DNA from: a virus
Strand: one strand, 5' to 3'
Length of the DNA stretch: 30,251 bases
Virus record (IMG/VR): IMGVR_UViG_3300030382_005085
Coordinates: 1-30,251 of that record
The notes beneath the pieces are model-generated. The model saw nothing but the letters and a program-made list of their open reading frames with translations. It was not told the DNA's origin and ran no database searches. Positions within the stretch are counted from its first letter, which is position 1. Every line of letters starts with the position of its first letter. The position numbers and the translations under genes were made by a program. This document shows positions 22,440 to 29,563 of this stretch, in pieces.

Positions 22440-22708
22440 TATTTACCTCCATTGATTTTAATTTTGTGCTCTTCAATCATCCCTAACAACATCCGAATCA
22501 TATCATTTTGACCTTCGATATAATTAAGGTTTGTCTGAAACTGTCCGACCACCGCATAAAGACGAAGCTTTAATGACTCCATCAATTCATTGCCAAAAGC
22601 ATTTTGATGTAATGCCTCATATGCACAATAACTTAGTCTTTCGTTTTTTTCTTTGTTTTGTTTTTCTTGTTCTTTTAATTGGTTTTGTGCTGATTCTATT
22701 TCGTCCAT
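22439..22708 (-). CDS. Small helical protein between portal and scaffold (89 aa)
   Basis: Gln/Lys/Glu-rich helix at residues 1-25 (ESAQNQLKEQEKQNKEKNER), then a helix-rich segment with ALHQNAFGNELMESLKLRLY and VVGQFQTNLNYIEGQNDMIR. No family recognised. Overlaps scaffold (TAATG) and abuts the portal stop, so it is co-translated with the head genes and may be an assembly factor. Confidence 0.65.
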   Translation of the reverse strand: MDEIESAQNQLKEQEKQNKEKNERLSYCAYEALHQNAFGNELMESLKLRLYAVVGQFQTNLNYIEGQNDMIRMLLGMIEEHKIKINGGK

Positions 22709-24322
22709 TTATTGCCCTCCCATAGGGTTTCCTATTGATTGATTATTTGGTTGTGGCGCACTACTTGCTTGCTCACCACCTTGTTGTGGGTTCATTTGAG
22801 ATTGCATTAAGTTGCCAGCACTTTTTAACATTTGCTGCTTGCCTAATGCATCCCTAACTACATCTACTGACACATTAAGATTATCACAAACGAAATCTGG
22901 AACTTTGGTAATATCCAAGCCGTACATTACTCCATATTCAGCATACTGTGGCCCAAGTATTTCAGAGATATAACTTGATGCTTGTATGACTTTCTTGATT
23001 TCATTCTCTCTACTCATTTCCATCATTGGTGAATTGAATTCTACTTTCAAATGCTTACCATTGATTTTCTTAACTGGCCATAAACCCAGTCTATGTCCTA
23101 TTGCCCAGCAAATATCAAAAACTGGCTTGTTAACTTCTGTAACGAATCTACCGGCTGATGCTTGGTTTTCTCTTGCCCACTCACCTTGCCTTGCGCTTAT
23201 TTCTGTTGCCGTTTTATTTCCTTGTTCTTCTGGGACAATTGGGTTTACATTTAATGCGCTATTAATCGATTGCACTAACTCTGCCCTTGTCAATTGAGAA
23301 TAATTCGGTTGACCATTGATAGTTAATTGCTGAACTGGTGGGCTATTCATACCATTTGGCTGAACAGGAATCATGCAGCCAGGTTCTATTCGCGCAGTGT
23401 ATGGGTTAATTTCGCCACCACCTGCAACTAAAAATATTGGATTTGCGTTGAATGAAGCTGACCTTAGATCGAATTCTGCAATCTTGTTTACATCTTTGAT
23501 GAAAGGCAATACATCAACAATAGGTCCTCTACCTAATACTTCACCTGCATACACATTCCATCTAAACACAATCCAAGGTGAGTAACTCCTGTATTCGCAT
23601 AATAGAAAAGAACTGGATTCTTTGTCCATAACAAAATATGCATAAGGCTTGTCTTTGCTTGCCTCAGGGTCGAAAAAAGTTCCCTCAATCAATTCTATTT
23701 CAGCTGTAGGATCTGTCTTCATCCTTCTTGCTAAGCTAGAACTTAATTGTGCTTTTGGCCAGCTTTTTGATATGTTATCAGCCTGAACTTTAAAACTACG
23801 ATAAACATTTTGAATTGTATCTGACGGGCCCGGCTCTAAAGAAATTTGATGCAATGGAATTGAGCTAAATTCAAAAGGATTGTCTATCGTCCCTTCATTA
23901 ACTAAAAGAACACCTGTCGATATTCCCATTTCCATTAAGCTTTGATAACACGCATTTTGAAAGTTGCTTTGCCAAAGTTTTTCAAAAAACACTTTTTCCC
24001 ATTTTTCGCATGACTCTTTCGCTTGCTCTATTCCGCCTGGTGCATTTTCACTCAAAGGTCCTGGTTCAATATTTGCCCAATGTTGATTGGTGGGAAGCAT
24101 CCAGTTCTGCAAATTAGCTGCAAACTTTTTTAATCCCACAACTGCAGTGGCATCATATATATGTTCAGTCCTTGGAGACCCAGGTGAATATTGTTGAACA
24201 GCAAATTCGCTTCGGTTAGGCATAGAATAATTATATGCTTGCTGCAAAATATTCTTCCACTTATCAGAATTTGATTTAGCTTTGCTATAACGATCAATAA
24301 TTTTCTTTGGGTCTAAAGCCAT
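22709..24322 (-). CDS. Portal protein (head-tail connector)
   Basis: 537 aa, almost the length of T7 gp8 (536). Typical podovirus portal stretches: NILQQAYNYSMPNRSEF near residue 24, RTEHIYDATAVVGLKKFAAN at 52-71 followed by LQNWMLPTNQHW, YRSYSPWIVFRWNVYAGEVL near 245, GRGPIVDVLPFIKDVNKI, and ATEISARQGEWARENQASAG near 370. The C-terminus is Gln/Asn-rich (QMNPQQGGEQ). It forms the dodecameric ring at the packaging vertex and binds terminase. Start follows AGGAT after a small pre-portal gene. Confidence 0.92.
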   Translation of the reverse strand: MALDPKKIIDRYSKAKSNSDKWKNILQQAYNYSMPNRSEFAVQQYSPGSPRTEHIYDATAVVGLKKFAANLQNWMLPTNQHWANIEPGPLSENAPGGIEQAKESCEKWEKVFFEKLWQSNFQNACYQSLMEMGISTGVLLVNEGTIDNPFEFSSIPLHQISLEPGPSDTIQNVYRSFKVQADNISKSWPKAQLSSSLARRMKTDPTAEIELIEGTFFDPEASKDKPYAYFVMDKESSSFLLCEYRSYSPWIVFRWNVYAGEVLGRGPIVDVLPFIKDVNKIAEFDLRSASFNANPIFLVAGGGEINPYTARIEPGCMIPVQPNGMNSPPVQQLTINGQPNYSQLTRAELVQSINSALNVNPIVPEEQGNKTATEISARQGEWARENQASAGRFVTEVNKPVFDICWAIGHRLGLWPVKKINGKHLKVEFNSPMMEMSRENEIKKVIQASSYISEILGPQYAEYGVMYGLDITKVPDFVCDNLNVSVDVVRDALGKQQMLKSAGNLMQSQMNPQQGGEQASSAPQPNNQSIGNPMGGQ

Positions 24323-24326
24323 TGTA

Positions 24327-24545
24327 CTATCCTAAAGTTGAATTGTCGCCACCTTGAGCAGGCCTACTTCCACCAGCTCTTCTCATTTCTTTTAATTGAT
24401 TCTCCATAGCTTGTTTGTTCTTATCTTCTTCTTGTTGTTTTAAATCTTTTTGCTCTTGCTCCATTTCTTCTCTATCTTTTTTTTCTTCAGGGGATTCTCC
24501 TGGTGAGCCCCCACTGAAACCTGCTAATGGATCGAAACCACCCAT
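24327..24545 (-). CDS. Small pre-portal protein (72 aa)
   Basis: MGGFDPLAGFSGGSPGESPE followed by a very charged coiled coil (about 18-55: EEKKDREEMEQEQKDLKQQE) and a Gly/Arg-rich tail. Short proteins starting like this lie just before the portal gene in other podoviruses as far as I recall; role unknown. AAGGAG ribosome site. Confidence 0.65.
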   Translation of the reverse strand: MGGFDPLAGFSGGSPGESPEEKKDREEMEQEQKDLKQQEEDKNKQAMENQLKEMRRAGGSRPAQGGDNSTLG

Positions 24546-24546
24546 G

Positions 24547-25023
24547 TCATATCTCCTTACTGTTAGTTTTGATTAATAAATTGTTAAAAAGCTGCCATGG
24601 AGTATAAGTTCTTTTTAACTTAACTCCCAATGCATTCTTGCTTAAGCTAACGCAATTTGGCGGATTAATGCTTGGCCAATTACTGCACAATATCTTGTCA
24701 GGCTCAATATTTGTTTTTAAAACCCTTGTCTTGTTCCTTTTAATAATCTTGATGTAATCCTCTATTTTCTTTTCTATAAAAGTTACTTCAACTTTGTTGT
24801 AAAGAAACTCAACTCGCAATACTCCACCCATGTAATCATAGAAAGTGTAGCAATGATGAAAACCTTTTTTAAGAAGCCTATGAACCCAAGCTAAATCAGT
24901 AGATGCAAATCCGACATATGCTGTGCGGGGCTTCTTGTCGATGACCTCTCTGATTGGCTCATCTCCAAAAAATCGTACAGCGGAAGTACATATGTTAGAA
25001 GGGTTCCAGTTACATTTTGACAT
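24547..25023 (-). CDS. Conserved podovirus protein of unknown function (158 aa)
   Basis: The segment WVHRLLKKGFHHCYTFYDYM (about residues 46-65), with a central GFxHC motif, resembles a family of small proteins found near the portal in T7-like phages of alphaproteobacteria. It contains His and Cys that might be catalytic (papain-like arrangement is speculation). The rest is basic (KKIEDYIKIIKRNKTR). The gene overlaps the preceding coiled-coil gene by about 130 bases in another frame; its own ribosome site GAGGAAAAG is a little far from the ATG. Confidence 0.6.
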   Translation of the reverse strand: MSKCNWNPSNICTSAVRFFGDEPIREVIDKKPRTAYVGFASTDLAWVHRLLKKGFHHCYTFYDYMGGVLRVEFLYNKVEVTFIEKKIEDYIKIIKRNKTRVLKTNIEPDKILCSNWPSINPPNCVSLSKNALGVKLKRTYTPWQLFNNLLIKTNSKEI

Positions 25024-25145
25024 TTAGCTATCTTTTCCTCTTCATCATCTTTAGTCTTGGCGATTATTAGATTAATAGTCTCAACACTTGAAACTTTCTT
25101 CTCTAATTCAGCAATTGCCTTCTTAATTGAATTAACACTTGCCAT
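24891..25145 (-). CDS. Small coiled-coil protein overlapping the next gene (84 aa)
   Basis: The first ~41 residues are a credible short coiled coil (IKKAIAELEKKVSSVETINL); the last ~43 are encoded in a stretch that also encodes the start of the 158-aa protein in a different frame. The ATG overlaps the previous stop (TAATG) without a clear ribosome site, so translation depends on coupling. Either a true long overlap or a frameshift link to the next gene; the second half may be non-functional. Confidence 0.5.
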   Translation of the reverse strand: MASVNSIKKAIAELEKKVSSVETINLIIAKTKDDEEEKIAKCQNVTGTLLTYVLPLYDFLEMSQSERSSTRSPAQHMSDLHLLI

Positions 25146-25381
25146 TAATAACGACGAGTTGCTTCTTGAGATTTGCTATAAGATTCATCTTTAGAACGAT
25201 GGGACTGAGATCCATCAGCTTCGTGCGTATTACCAACCACAGATTTTCGCACATGAGTGACTGGTCCCAATCCCAATTTGATATCTGGTACAGCAGGATG
25301 TACTGTCACGTCTTCTGGCTTAGGCATTTCCCTGTCATCAGCTGTGTCTTTACCCAATAATACTCTTGAAAGTGTTTTCAT
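25145..25381 (-). CDS. Small basic hypothetical protein (78 aa)
   Basis: Start chosen at 25381 (MKTLSRVLLGKDTADDREMP) because AGGAG lies eight bases upstream and the previous stop TAG is one base before it; an ATG 24 bases upstream has no ribosome site. The protein has a Pro/Val-rich middle (PEDVTVHPAVPDIKLGLGPV) and a disordered Ser/Arg-rich end. No family recognised; part of the head-gene operon. Confidence 0.6.
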   Translation of the reverse strand: MKTLSRVLLGKDTADDREMPKPEDVTVHPAVPDIKLGLGPVTHVRKSVVGNTHEADGSQSHRSKDESYSKSQEATRRY

Positions 25382-25382
25382 T

Positions 25383-25661
25383 CTATTTGCTCCTTTTGTC
25401 GCCATGAATTAAACGATTAGCTAAACCTTGCATCTTACCCTTGCTTTTAAGAATGCTGCCAATATTCTTGCGCAATTTGTTCTCACCCTTTTCGCCAAGA
25501 TGATGGCCAAGACTCAAAGCAGCCCTAACTCTTTTAGGTGAAATGCTTCCTTTCTTATAACCAAGCGGGTATGTTCCTTTAGGTCCAGCAGTAACCAAAC
25601 CTTCATATTCTCCAGCATTACTCATGCCAGGTTTTGTATCTTCCATTTTTGCATTTTCCAT
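25383..25661 (-). CDS. Small basic hypothetical protein (92 aa)
   Basis: Gly/Lys-rich, with YPLGYKKGSISPKRVRAALS and LGHHLGEKGENKLRKNIGSI followed by a basic tail (LIHGDKRSK). Possibly nucleic-acid binding because of charge, but unrecognised. The ATG follows AAGGAG and lies directly after the TAA of the upstream gene. Confidence 0.65.
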   Translation of the reverse strand: MENAKMEDTKPGMSNAGEYEGLVTAGPKGTYPLGYKKGSISPKRVRAALSLGHHLGEKGENKLRKNIGSILKSKGKMQGLANRLIHGDKRSK

Positions 25662-25886
25662 TTAAGTCTCCTTTTCAAAAATTCTAAGCATTAAATCAAA
25701 TAAAAGTGGGGAATGAAATTTTGATATTAGTTTAAATAGTATATTCTCCGCCATCGTATCCGCAGCAATGAATTTTTTTAACTCTTCGCATTTGTCAGCA
25801 TTCATGATAAAGAATTTATCGCATGGAAATATTTTGCATTCATCAAGCTCATTGACTGCGGCTTTTATTTTTTCAACGGTAAGCAT
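25662..25886 (-). CDS. Small hypothetical protein (74 aa)
   Basis: Helical, with three Cys (DECKIFPCDKFFIMNADKCE) and a hydrophobic C-terminal helix (ILFKLISKFHSPLLFDLMLR). No family recognised. It is packed between the terminase small subunit gene and another small gene, each junction having an AGGAGACTTAAATG-like arrangement. Confidence 0.65.
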   Translation of the reverse strand: MLTVEKIKAAVNELDECKIFPCDKFFIMNADKCEELKKFIAADTMAENILFKLISKFHSPLLFDLMLRIFEKET

Positions 25887-26501
25887 TTAAGTCTCCTTGA
25901 CTTTGTTTTCTAAACTAGAAAGCCGTTCAATCAAATCAGGTATCTCAATCAAATCTTTAACACCCTTCATCAAAGTAATCAAATCATTTGCTTGTCTAGT
26001 ACTTAAACTGCCTTCAGCTAAAGAAGAAACAATGCAATCTATTTTCTCTTGCTCAGTCTTAGCTCCTTTAAAACCTGGAACATCTATACCTGACGTTTCG
26101 TCGCTAGAGTATTCCCTTCGCATTCTTGATTCAGCAATCAGAAATTGGAAGTTAGGATTCTTGATATTATCAAAGGATAACTGCTCTAAACAACCCCTTG
26201 AAAGTGCTCTGCCTTTCTTATGGAAGTCCGAAAACATTGGGTATTGTTCGATCCATTTATAATAAGTACTTTTAGAAATGCCCAAGTTTGCAGCCACTTG
26301 AGCTACAGTTTCACCTTTAGCAAACCAAGCAAATATCTTTGGCAATTGTTCTTCTGGATCAAATTTAGTTGGACGTCCTGTAACGTACTCTTTCATGCAA
26401 GCTTCATATCTTGCGAAATCTCTTTCCCCCATTTTCCCTTTATAGCTTTCCACGTCTTTTTTTAATTTCTTTCTTTGCTCATCAGAAAAATTGAATGACA
26501 T
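25887..26501 (-). CDS. Terminase small subunit
   Basis: 204 aa. A helix-turn-helix at about residues 62-84 (GETVAQVAANLGISKSTYYK) preceded by RPTKFDPEEQLPKIFAWF is typical of phage terminase small subunits, which recognise the packaging site and deliver DNA to the large subunit. The C-terminal half has helices for oligomerisation (RQANDLITLMKGVKDLIEIP). Strong GGAGG ribosome site. It opens the morphogenesis block while its partner is nearly 19 kb away at the block's end. Confidence 0.82.
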   Translation of the reverse strand: MSFNFSDEQRKKLKKDVESYKGKMGERDFARYEACMKEYVTGRPTKFDPEEQLPKIFAWFAKGETVAQVAANLGISKSTYYKWIEQYPMFSDFHKKGRALSRGCLEQLSFDNIKNPNFQFLIAESRMRREYSSDETSGIDVPGFKGAKTEQEKIDCIVSSLAEGSLSTRQANDLITLMKGVKDLIEIPDLIERLSSLENKVKET

Positions 26502-26581
26502 ACTTGACCTCCATTTGCAAGAGGTTTTCTTTTAACATATTTTTATTTTAAATGCAAATAATAATTTAATTTTCCTTTAAT

Positions 26582-26707
26582 CTAATTTGAAGATTTAAAA
26601 AATTCTTCCCACATCAGCTTAATTATATGCATAAATGCGCAAAATAAAATAATCATAGCCATACTAAGGGCCAAACATGCACACGACAATAGAAACAACT
26701 CAATCAT
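26582..26707 (-). CDS. Micro-membrane protein (41 aa)
   Basis: MIELFLLSCACLALSMAMII begins a single hydrophobic span (2-29) followed by KLMWEEFFKSSN. The ATG is one base after the stop of the next upstream gene, with GAGGAAAG before it. Its start and ribosome region repeat those of that gene (both begin MIEL), suggesting tandem duplication. Role unknown. Confidence 0.6.
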   Translation of the reverse strand: MIELFLLSCACLALSMAMIILFCAFMHIIKLMWEEFFKSSN

Positions 26708-26708
26708 T

Positions 26709-26906
26709 TTAACTTTCCTCTTTATTCAATTTATCTTTTATCCGCTCCGTGTTCATGATTTTGCACTCTTCTTTCAATAGATGCACTCTTATTAGAAGTT
26801 TGAATATTTCAATTTCTTGTTCTTCCAAAAAACGAATAAGCTTTAAAACTTTGAAAACAGCAAATGCCAAACAAATTATACAAAACCCCAGCAACAACTC
26901 AATCAT
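26709..26906 (-). CDS. Small membrane protein (65 aa)
   Basis: MIELLLGFCIICLAFAVFKV forms a membrane span (3-22), followed by a charged helix (RFLEEQEIEIFKLLIRVHLL) and a Lys/Glu tail. Preceded by AAGGAGAAAG. The 5' end is duplicated in the 41-aa gene just downstream. Possibly an envelope-acting early factor; no family recognised. Confidence 0.6.
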   Translation of the reverse strand: MIELLLGFCIICLAFAVFKVLKLIRFLEEQEIEIFKLLIRVHLLKEECKIMNTERIKDKLNKEES

Positions 26907-26940
26907 TTTAACTTTCTCCTTTATTCAATTCATAAAACGA

Positions 26941-27198
26941 TCAAAAGGATCTACGTTTTAATGTTATTATGATTCTCTCTATTTCTTTTTCTTGCCTTTC
27001 AATTTCTTCTTCTAACAATTTTAAACGCCTTTCTATTTCTTCCTCATTATCAACAAATTCTGAATTCTCCCTAGTAATTAATAAATCCGCGTAACTAATC
27101 GGATCCGTTGCTCCACTTTTGACCAATATAAAAAAAACTAACCCAAGAAACGCCGCCAAACCCAACAAAAAATATACAACAAACGTAAAATCTATCAT
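26941..27198 (-). CDS. Small membrane protein with coiled coil (85 aa)
   Basis: One span at about residues 6-27 (FVVYFLLGLAAFLGLVFFIL), then a strongly charged coiled coil (about 50-80, EEEIERRLKLLEEEIERQEK). Start at 27198 chosen since GGAGG is eight bases upstream and the ATG overlaps the nuclease stop (TGATG); an adjoining GTG is less likely. The spanin-like layout is worth noting, but the gene is in the early/replication part. Unrecognised. Confidence 0.6.
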   Translation of the reverse strand: MIDFTFVVYFLLGLAAFLGLVFFILVKSGATDPISYADLLITRENSEFVDNEEEIERRLKLLEEEIERQEKEIERIIITLKRRSF

Positions 27199-27584
27199 CA
27201 CCCAAACCTCCTCATAAACTCAATCCAATCATTCTCACAATCAACCTTTAAGTAAGCATTAACCAAATCAATACAATAATCGCTACTATCGCAAACAGCT
27301 ACAGTGTAGTTGTTAGCATCAAGCTTAACTGCAACATCCTTTTGATTATCCGTCAACCTGCCTTTCTTTGATTTTAACTCTACAAACAAACCAGCAGACC
27401 AAGGCATCCTTGAATGTGCAAAAAACAAATCTGGTACACCAGGCAATACCCCCATGGCTTTAAGTTTTCGTCCAGTTCCTTTGGTCCTAAGTTCGCCATT
27501 GGGGGTGTGCCAGAACAAGCATTCATCTTTCATCTTAAAATATTCGACTACAGTCCGCTGTATTGAAGCTTCAGACTCAAACAT
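27198..27584 (-). CDS. VRR-NUC domain nuclease
   Basis: 128 aa covering a whole VRR-NUC domain (PD-(D/E)xK superfamily): SEASIQRTVVEYFKM with the early Glu, WHTPNGELR, GVLPGVPDLFFAH with the catalytic Asp, FVELKSKKGRLTDNQKDVAV with the E-x-K pair and Gln, and YTVAVCDSSDY. Such stand-alone phage proteins cleave branched or modified DNA structures and often accompany replication genes. ATG at 27584 has GGAGG five bases upstream; a GTG two codons earlier overlaps that site. Lies downstream of the replication gene candidates. Confidence 0.85.
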   Translation of the reverse strand: MFESEASIQRTVVEYFKMKDECLFWHTPNGELRTKGTGRKLKAMGVLPGVPDLFFAHSRMPWSAGLFVELKSKKGRLTDNQKDVAVKLDANNYTVAVCDSSDYCIDLVNAYLKVDCENDWIEFMRRFG

Positions 27585-27605
27585 GAACACCTCCTAATTT
27601 AGCAT

Positions 27606-27773
27606 TTATATTTTGGTTTGTAAAGATTTATATTCTATATCATTTACACTTTTATAGACATCCAACCACTCATCCCATTTAGTTTCTATTTTTTGTTTGA
27701 GCATGTTCTTAATGACATGTCGATCATATTCGTCCTTTAGATCAAAAGTGACTTTGTATTTTGTAGACTTCAT
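27606..27773 (-). CDS. Small hypothetical protein (55 aa)
   Basis: MKSTKYKVTFDLKDEYDRHV followed by IKNMLKQKIETKWDEWLDVY. The ATG at 27773 has GGGAGG seven bases upstream; an ATG 15 bases earlier contains that site within its codons and is less likely. Between replication genes and the nuclease. No family recognised. Confidence 0.6.
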   Translation of the reverse strand: MKSTKYKVTFDLKDEYDRHVIKNMLKQKIETKWDEWLDVYKSVNDIEYKSLQTKI

Positions 27774-27775
27774 GA

Positions 27776-28336
27776 TTATACCTCCCAAAGATTTTTTCGT
27801 TTTTTAAGATTTTCGCTAAATGTCCCTTTGATTGTTGGGATATTAGAATCTTCAATACACTCAACCATTGCCTCTGGTTGGCTTTTCTTTTTTGTCTTAA
27901 CCCTCCAGCTAGGGTCAATTGCCTGGCAAAGCTTAAAGAAATCTTGTGGCGAAGGAGGCCAAGAAGAATCGTGCTTGTCGCCTTTATAAGGGTCAATCCA
28001 ACGTTCAACAGCTTTTTCTAAAACCTTTGCTGAAAAAGGTCTTACAGCCCAAGTAAATCCTCTTCTTAGATCAACGTAATCTTCCGGTGTAGGATTCTTT
28101 CCAACAAACTTATATGTGTAGGCCAATCGAAAAGATTCAAACACCTTGCTAACATTTTCGCTAATGTCTTGCATACTACTCTCCTCATATGTATCTATGG
28201 GCAAAAAAGAATCATTGCTTAAGGATTGGATCTCCATTGGCTTTGCTTTCTCCAGTATAGGCATTGTGCAATTTCCTGAAGGTAGATTTTTCAATTGATC
28301 CATTCTCTTTTGCAAAGTTTTGTTTGGCTTGGCCAT
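27776..28336 (-). CDS. Candidate helicase loader, lambda P-like (186 aa)
   Basis: The middle and C-terminal part (PTPEDYVDLRRGFTWAVRPF; AKVLEKAVERWIDPYKG; SSWPPSPQDFFKLCQAI) resembles phage replication P-type proteins, in which a WPP-S-P-xxF-xxLC segment is usual. These bring the host replicative helicase to the origin. N-terminus is a Lys-rich stretch. The gene starts 125 bases inside the preceding probable initiator gene, with its own GAGG site, giving an initiator-loader pair as in lambda O-P. Assignment is by motif recall, so moderate. Confidence 0.55.
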   Translation of the reverse strand: MAKPNKTLQKRMDQLKNLPSGNCTMPILEKAKPMEIQSLSNDSFLPIDTYEESSMQDISENVSKVFESFRLAYTYKFVGKNPTPEDYVDLRRGFTWAVRPFSAKVLEKAVERWIDPYKGDKHDSSWPPSPQDFFKLCQAIDPSWRVKTKKKSQPEAMVECIEDSNIPTIKGTFSENLKKRKNLWEV

Positions 28337-28970
28337 TGTAATATTCCTCTGTGTATTCAGTTTCGTGTTTAGTTATGAAATTAGAAAACTTGTAAATATA
28401 GGTTTGTGGGGTTTGCTTGAGCTTAACATCGACCCAATAATCAATCACTCGATAAAGCAAATTAGACAACTCAATTTTGCTTAAACTTCCCATCTTCTTA
28501 AATGATGACCCCCTACCAGTCTTTAAAGTGCCCAAAATGGAATGATAAGCTATGTACAATCCATTTTCAGACATGACCCCTTGCGATGTGATGCGGTCTA
28601 TCGCAAAGTCGCTAGAATCTAATTTATGGAGCTTTTCAAAAAGTTCTTTCAAAAACGGCGTTACTGGAATTGTTAGAAACCGATAGCCAACAGATTGCAT
28701 CAAATCAAATTCGAACAGCCTGTGGATAACTTTTTCTTTTTCTTTTTTTGTTTTATTTTTTTCTATTTTCTTTAATATACTAGTATTATTAATATTATTA
28801 TTATTATTAATATTATTTATATTACGCGCACGTGAATAAACTAAATCTTTGTCAATTGCAAGCGTGTTATCTTGTATTTTTAAAAAACCCTGCTGAAACA
28901 AAGTGTTAAGCTCTTCTGGGAATTTTTGCAAAATTGCTACTAATCCCAAAACTTCTGGCTCAATATCCAT
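28212..28970 (-). CDS. Probable replication initiator carrying a candidate origin (252 aa)
   Basis: The N-terminal 45 residues (LVAILQKFPEELNTLFQQGF, LKIQDNTLAIDKD) look like the end of a winged-helix domain of phage replisome organisers. Then comes an Asn/Ile-rich linker (NINNINNNNNINN), a Lys-rich patch, and a C-terminal domain of unknown family (about 85-252). First gene of the minus-strand unit, preceded by AGGAGG and a TATAAT promoter. The linker-coding DNA is a very AT-rich tract next to a perfect DnaA box, as origins inside initiator genes often are. Family not firmly recognised. Confidence 0.5.
   Translation of the reverse strand: MDIEPEVLGLVAILQKFPEELNTLFQQGFLKIQDNTLAIDKDLVYSRARNINNINNNNNINNTSILKKIEKNKTKKEKEKVIHRLFEFDLMQSVGYRFLTIPVTPFLKELFEKLHKLDSSDFAIDRITSQGVMSENGLYIAYHSILGTLKTGRGSSFKKMGSLSKIELSNLLYRVIDYWVDVKLKQTPQTYIYKFSNFITKHETEYTEEYYNGQAKQNFAKENGSIEKSTFRKLHNAYTGESKANGDPILKQ
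28721..28823. other. Candidate replication origin: DnaA box plus AT-rich tract
   Basis: 28721-28729 is TGTGGATAA, the exact complement of the DnaA box TTATCCACA. It is followed by a pyrimidine-rich run (28731-28772) and by about 50 bases of almost pure A/T (28773-28823, many TTA/ATT units). All of this lies in the probable initiator gene. Confidence 0.55.
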
Positions 28971-29003
28971 CGATTTTCCTCCTGGTTGGTTAAGGTCTTT
29001 TCC

Positions 29004-29031
29004 ATTATAGCCTTGACATTTCTATTTGCAA
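29004..29031 (-). promoter_or_regulatory. Leftward promoter of the replication/late unit
   Basis: On the minus strand TTGCAA (29031-29026), 16-base spacer, TATAAT (29009-29004). It would start transcription shortly before the AGGAGG site of the initiator gene. Perfect -10, moderate -35. Confidence 0.65.
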
Positions 29032-29041
29032 GTGGTAATAT
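29013..29041 (+). promoter_or_regulatory. Rightward promoter of the ankyrin operon
   Basis: TTGACA (29013-29018), 17-base spacer, TAATAT (29036-29041) with an upstream TGG giving an extended -10. It overlaps the leftward promoter, so polymerase can probably use only one at a time. The ribosome site GGAGG follows at 29059. Confidence 0.75.
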
Positions 29042-29069
29042 TTATGTTTTATAGCAAAGGAGGTAAATT

Positions 29070-29474
29070 ATGAAAATCTTGGACAAACAATTATTTGACG
29101 CGTGCAAAGAAGGAAACATTGAAGAAGTAGAAAGCTTAATTAAGAAAGGTGCAGACGTTAATTTTGTTAATTCTGACAATAAGTATGCAATGACTCCTTT
29201 AATGTGGGCTTCTTGTCGTGGAGATATCGAATTAGCAGAGATTTTAATAGATAAGGGTGCCAATGTTAATGCTTTTAGTCGAGATGGACAGACAGCTTTA
29301 AGAATGGCCGCTTATTATTTTAAAACTAAAATGGCAAAGCTTTTGATAAAAAATGGTGCCGATGTTAATTCTGTTGATGAAGTTGGCCAGACCTGTTTGA
29401 TTGATGCATGTGATACTTTTGAAAGCATGAGCGAAATGAGTAGATTGTTAACAGATGCAGGAGAAGAAGCATGA
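29070..29474 (+). CDS. Ankyrin-repeat protein (134 aa), first gene of the array
   Basis: Cap MKILDKQLFDACKEGNIEEV, then four ankyrin units (TPLMWASCRGDIELAEILID; GQTALRMAAYYFKTKMAKLL; GQTCLIDACDTFES). Directly behind the extended -10 promoter and a GGAGG site six bases from ATG, so it should be the most strongly expressed member. Close paralogue of the gene at 1589. It ends LLTDAGEEA, whose codons contain AGGAG seven bases before the next ATG (ATGA overlap). No signal peptide or extra domain. Confidence 0.9.
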   Translation: MKILDKQLFDACKEGNIEEVESLIKKGADVNFVNSDNKYAMTPLMWASCRGDIELAEILIDKGANVNAFSRDGQTALRMAAYYFKTKMAKLLIKNGADVNSVDEVGQTCLIDACDTFESMSEMSRLLTDAGEEA

Positions 29475-29563
29475 AAGACTTGGACAAGGAATTGCACAAA
29501 GCTTGCAGAGAAGGAAACACTGAAGAAGTAGAAAGCTTAATTAAGAAAGGTGCAGACGTTAAT
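29109..29563 (+). repeat. Paralogous 54-bp block in two adjacent ankyrin genes
   Basis: 29109-29162 and 29510-29563 differ at one base and encode EEVESLIKKGADVN in both genes. Evidence for recent gene duplication or conversion. Confidence 0.9.

Noticed and set aside
27738-28008. Minus-strand open frame of 88 codons within the loader gene
   Set aside because: Lies wholly in the coding region of the loader candidate in another frame, with no ribosome site or coherent protein character.
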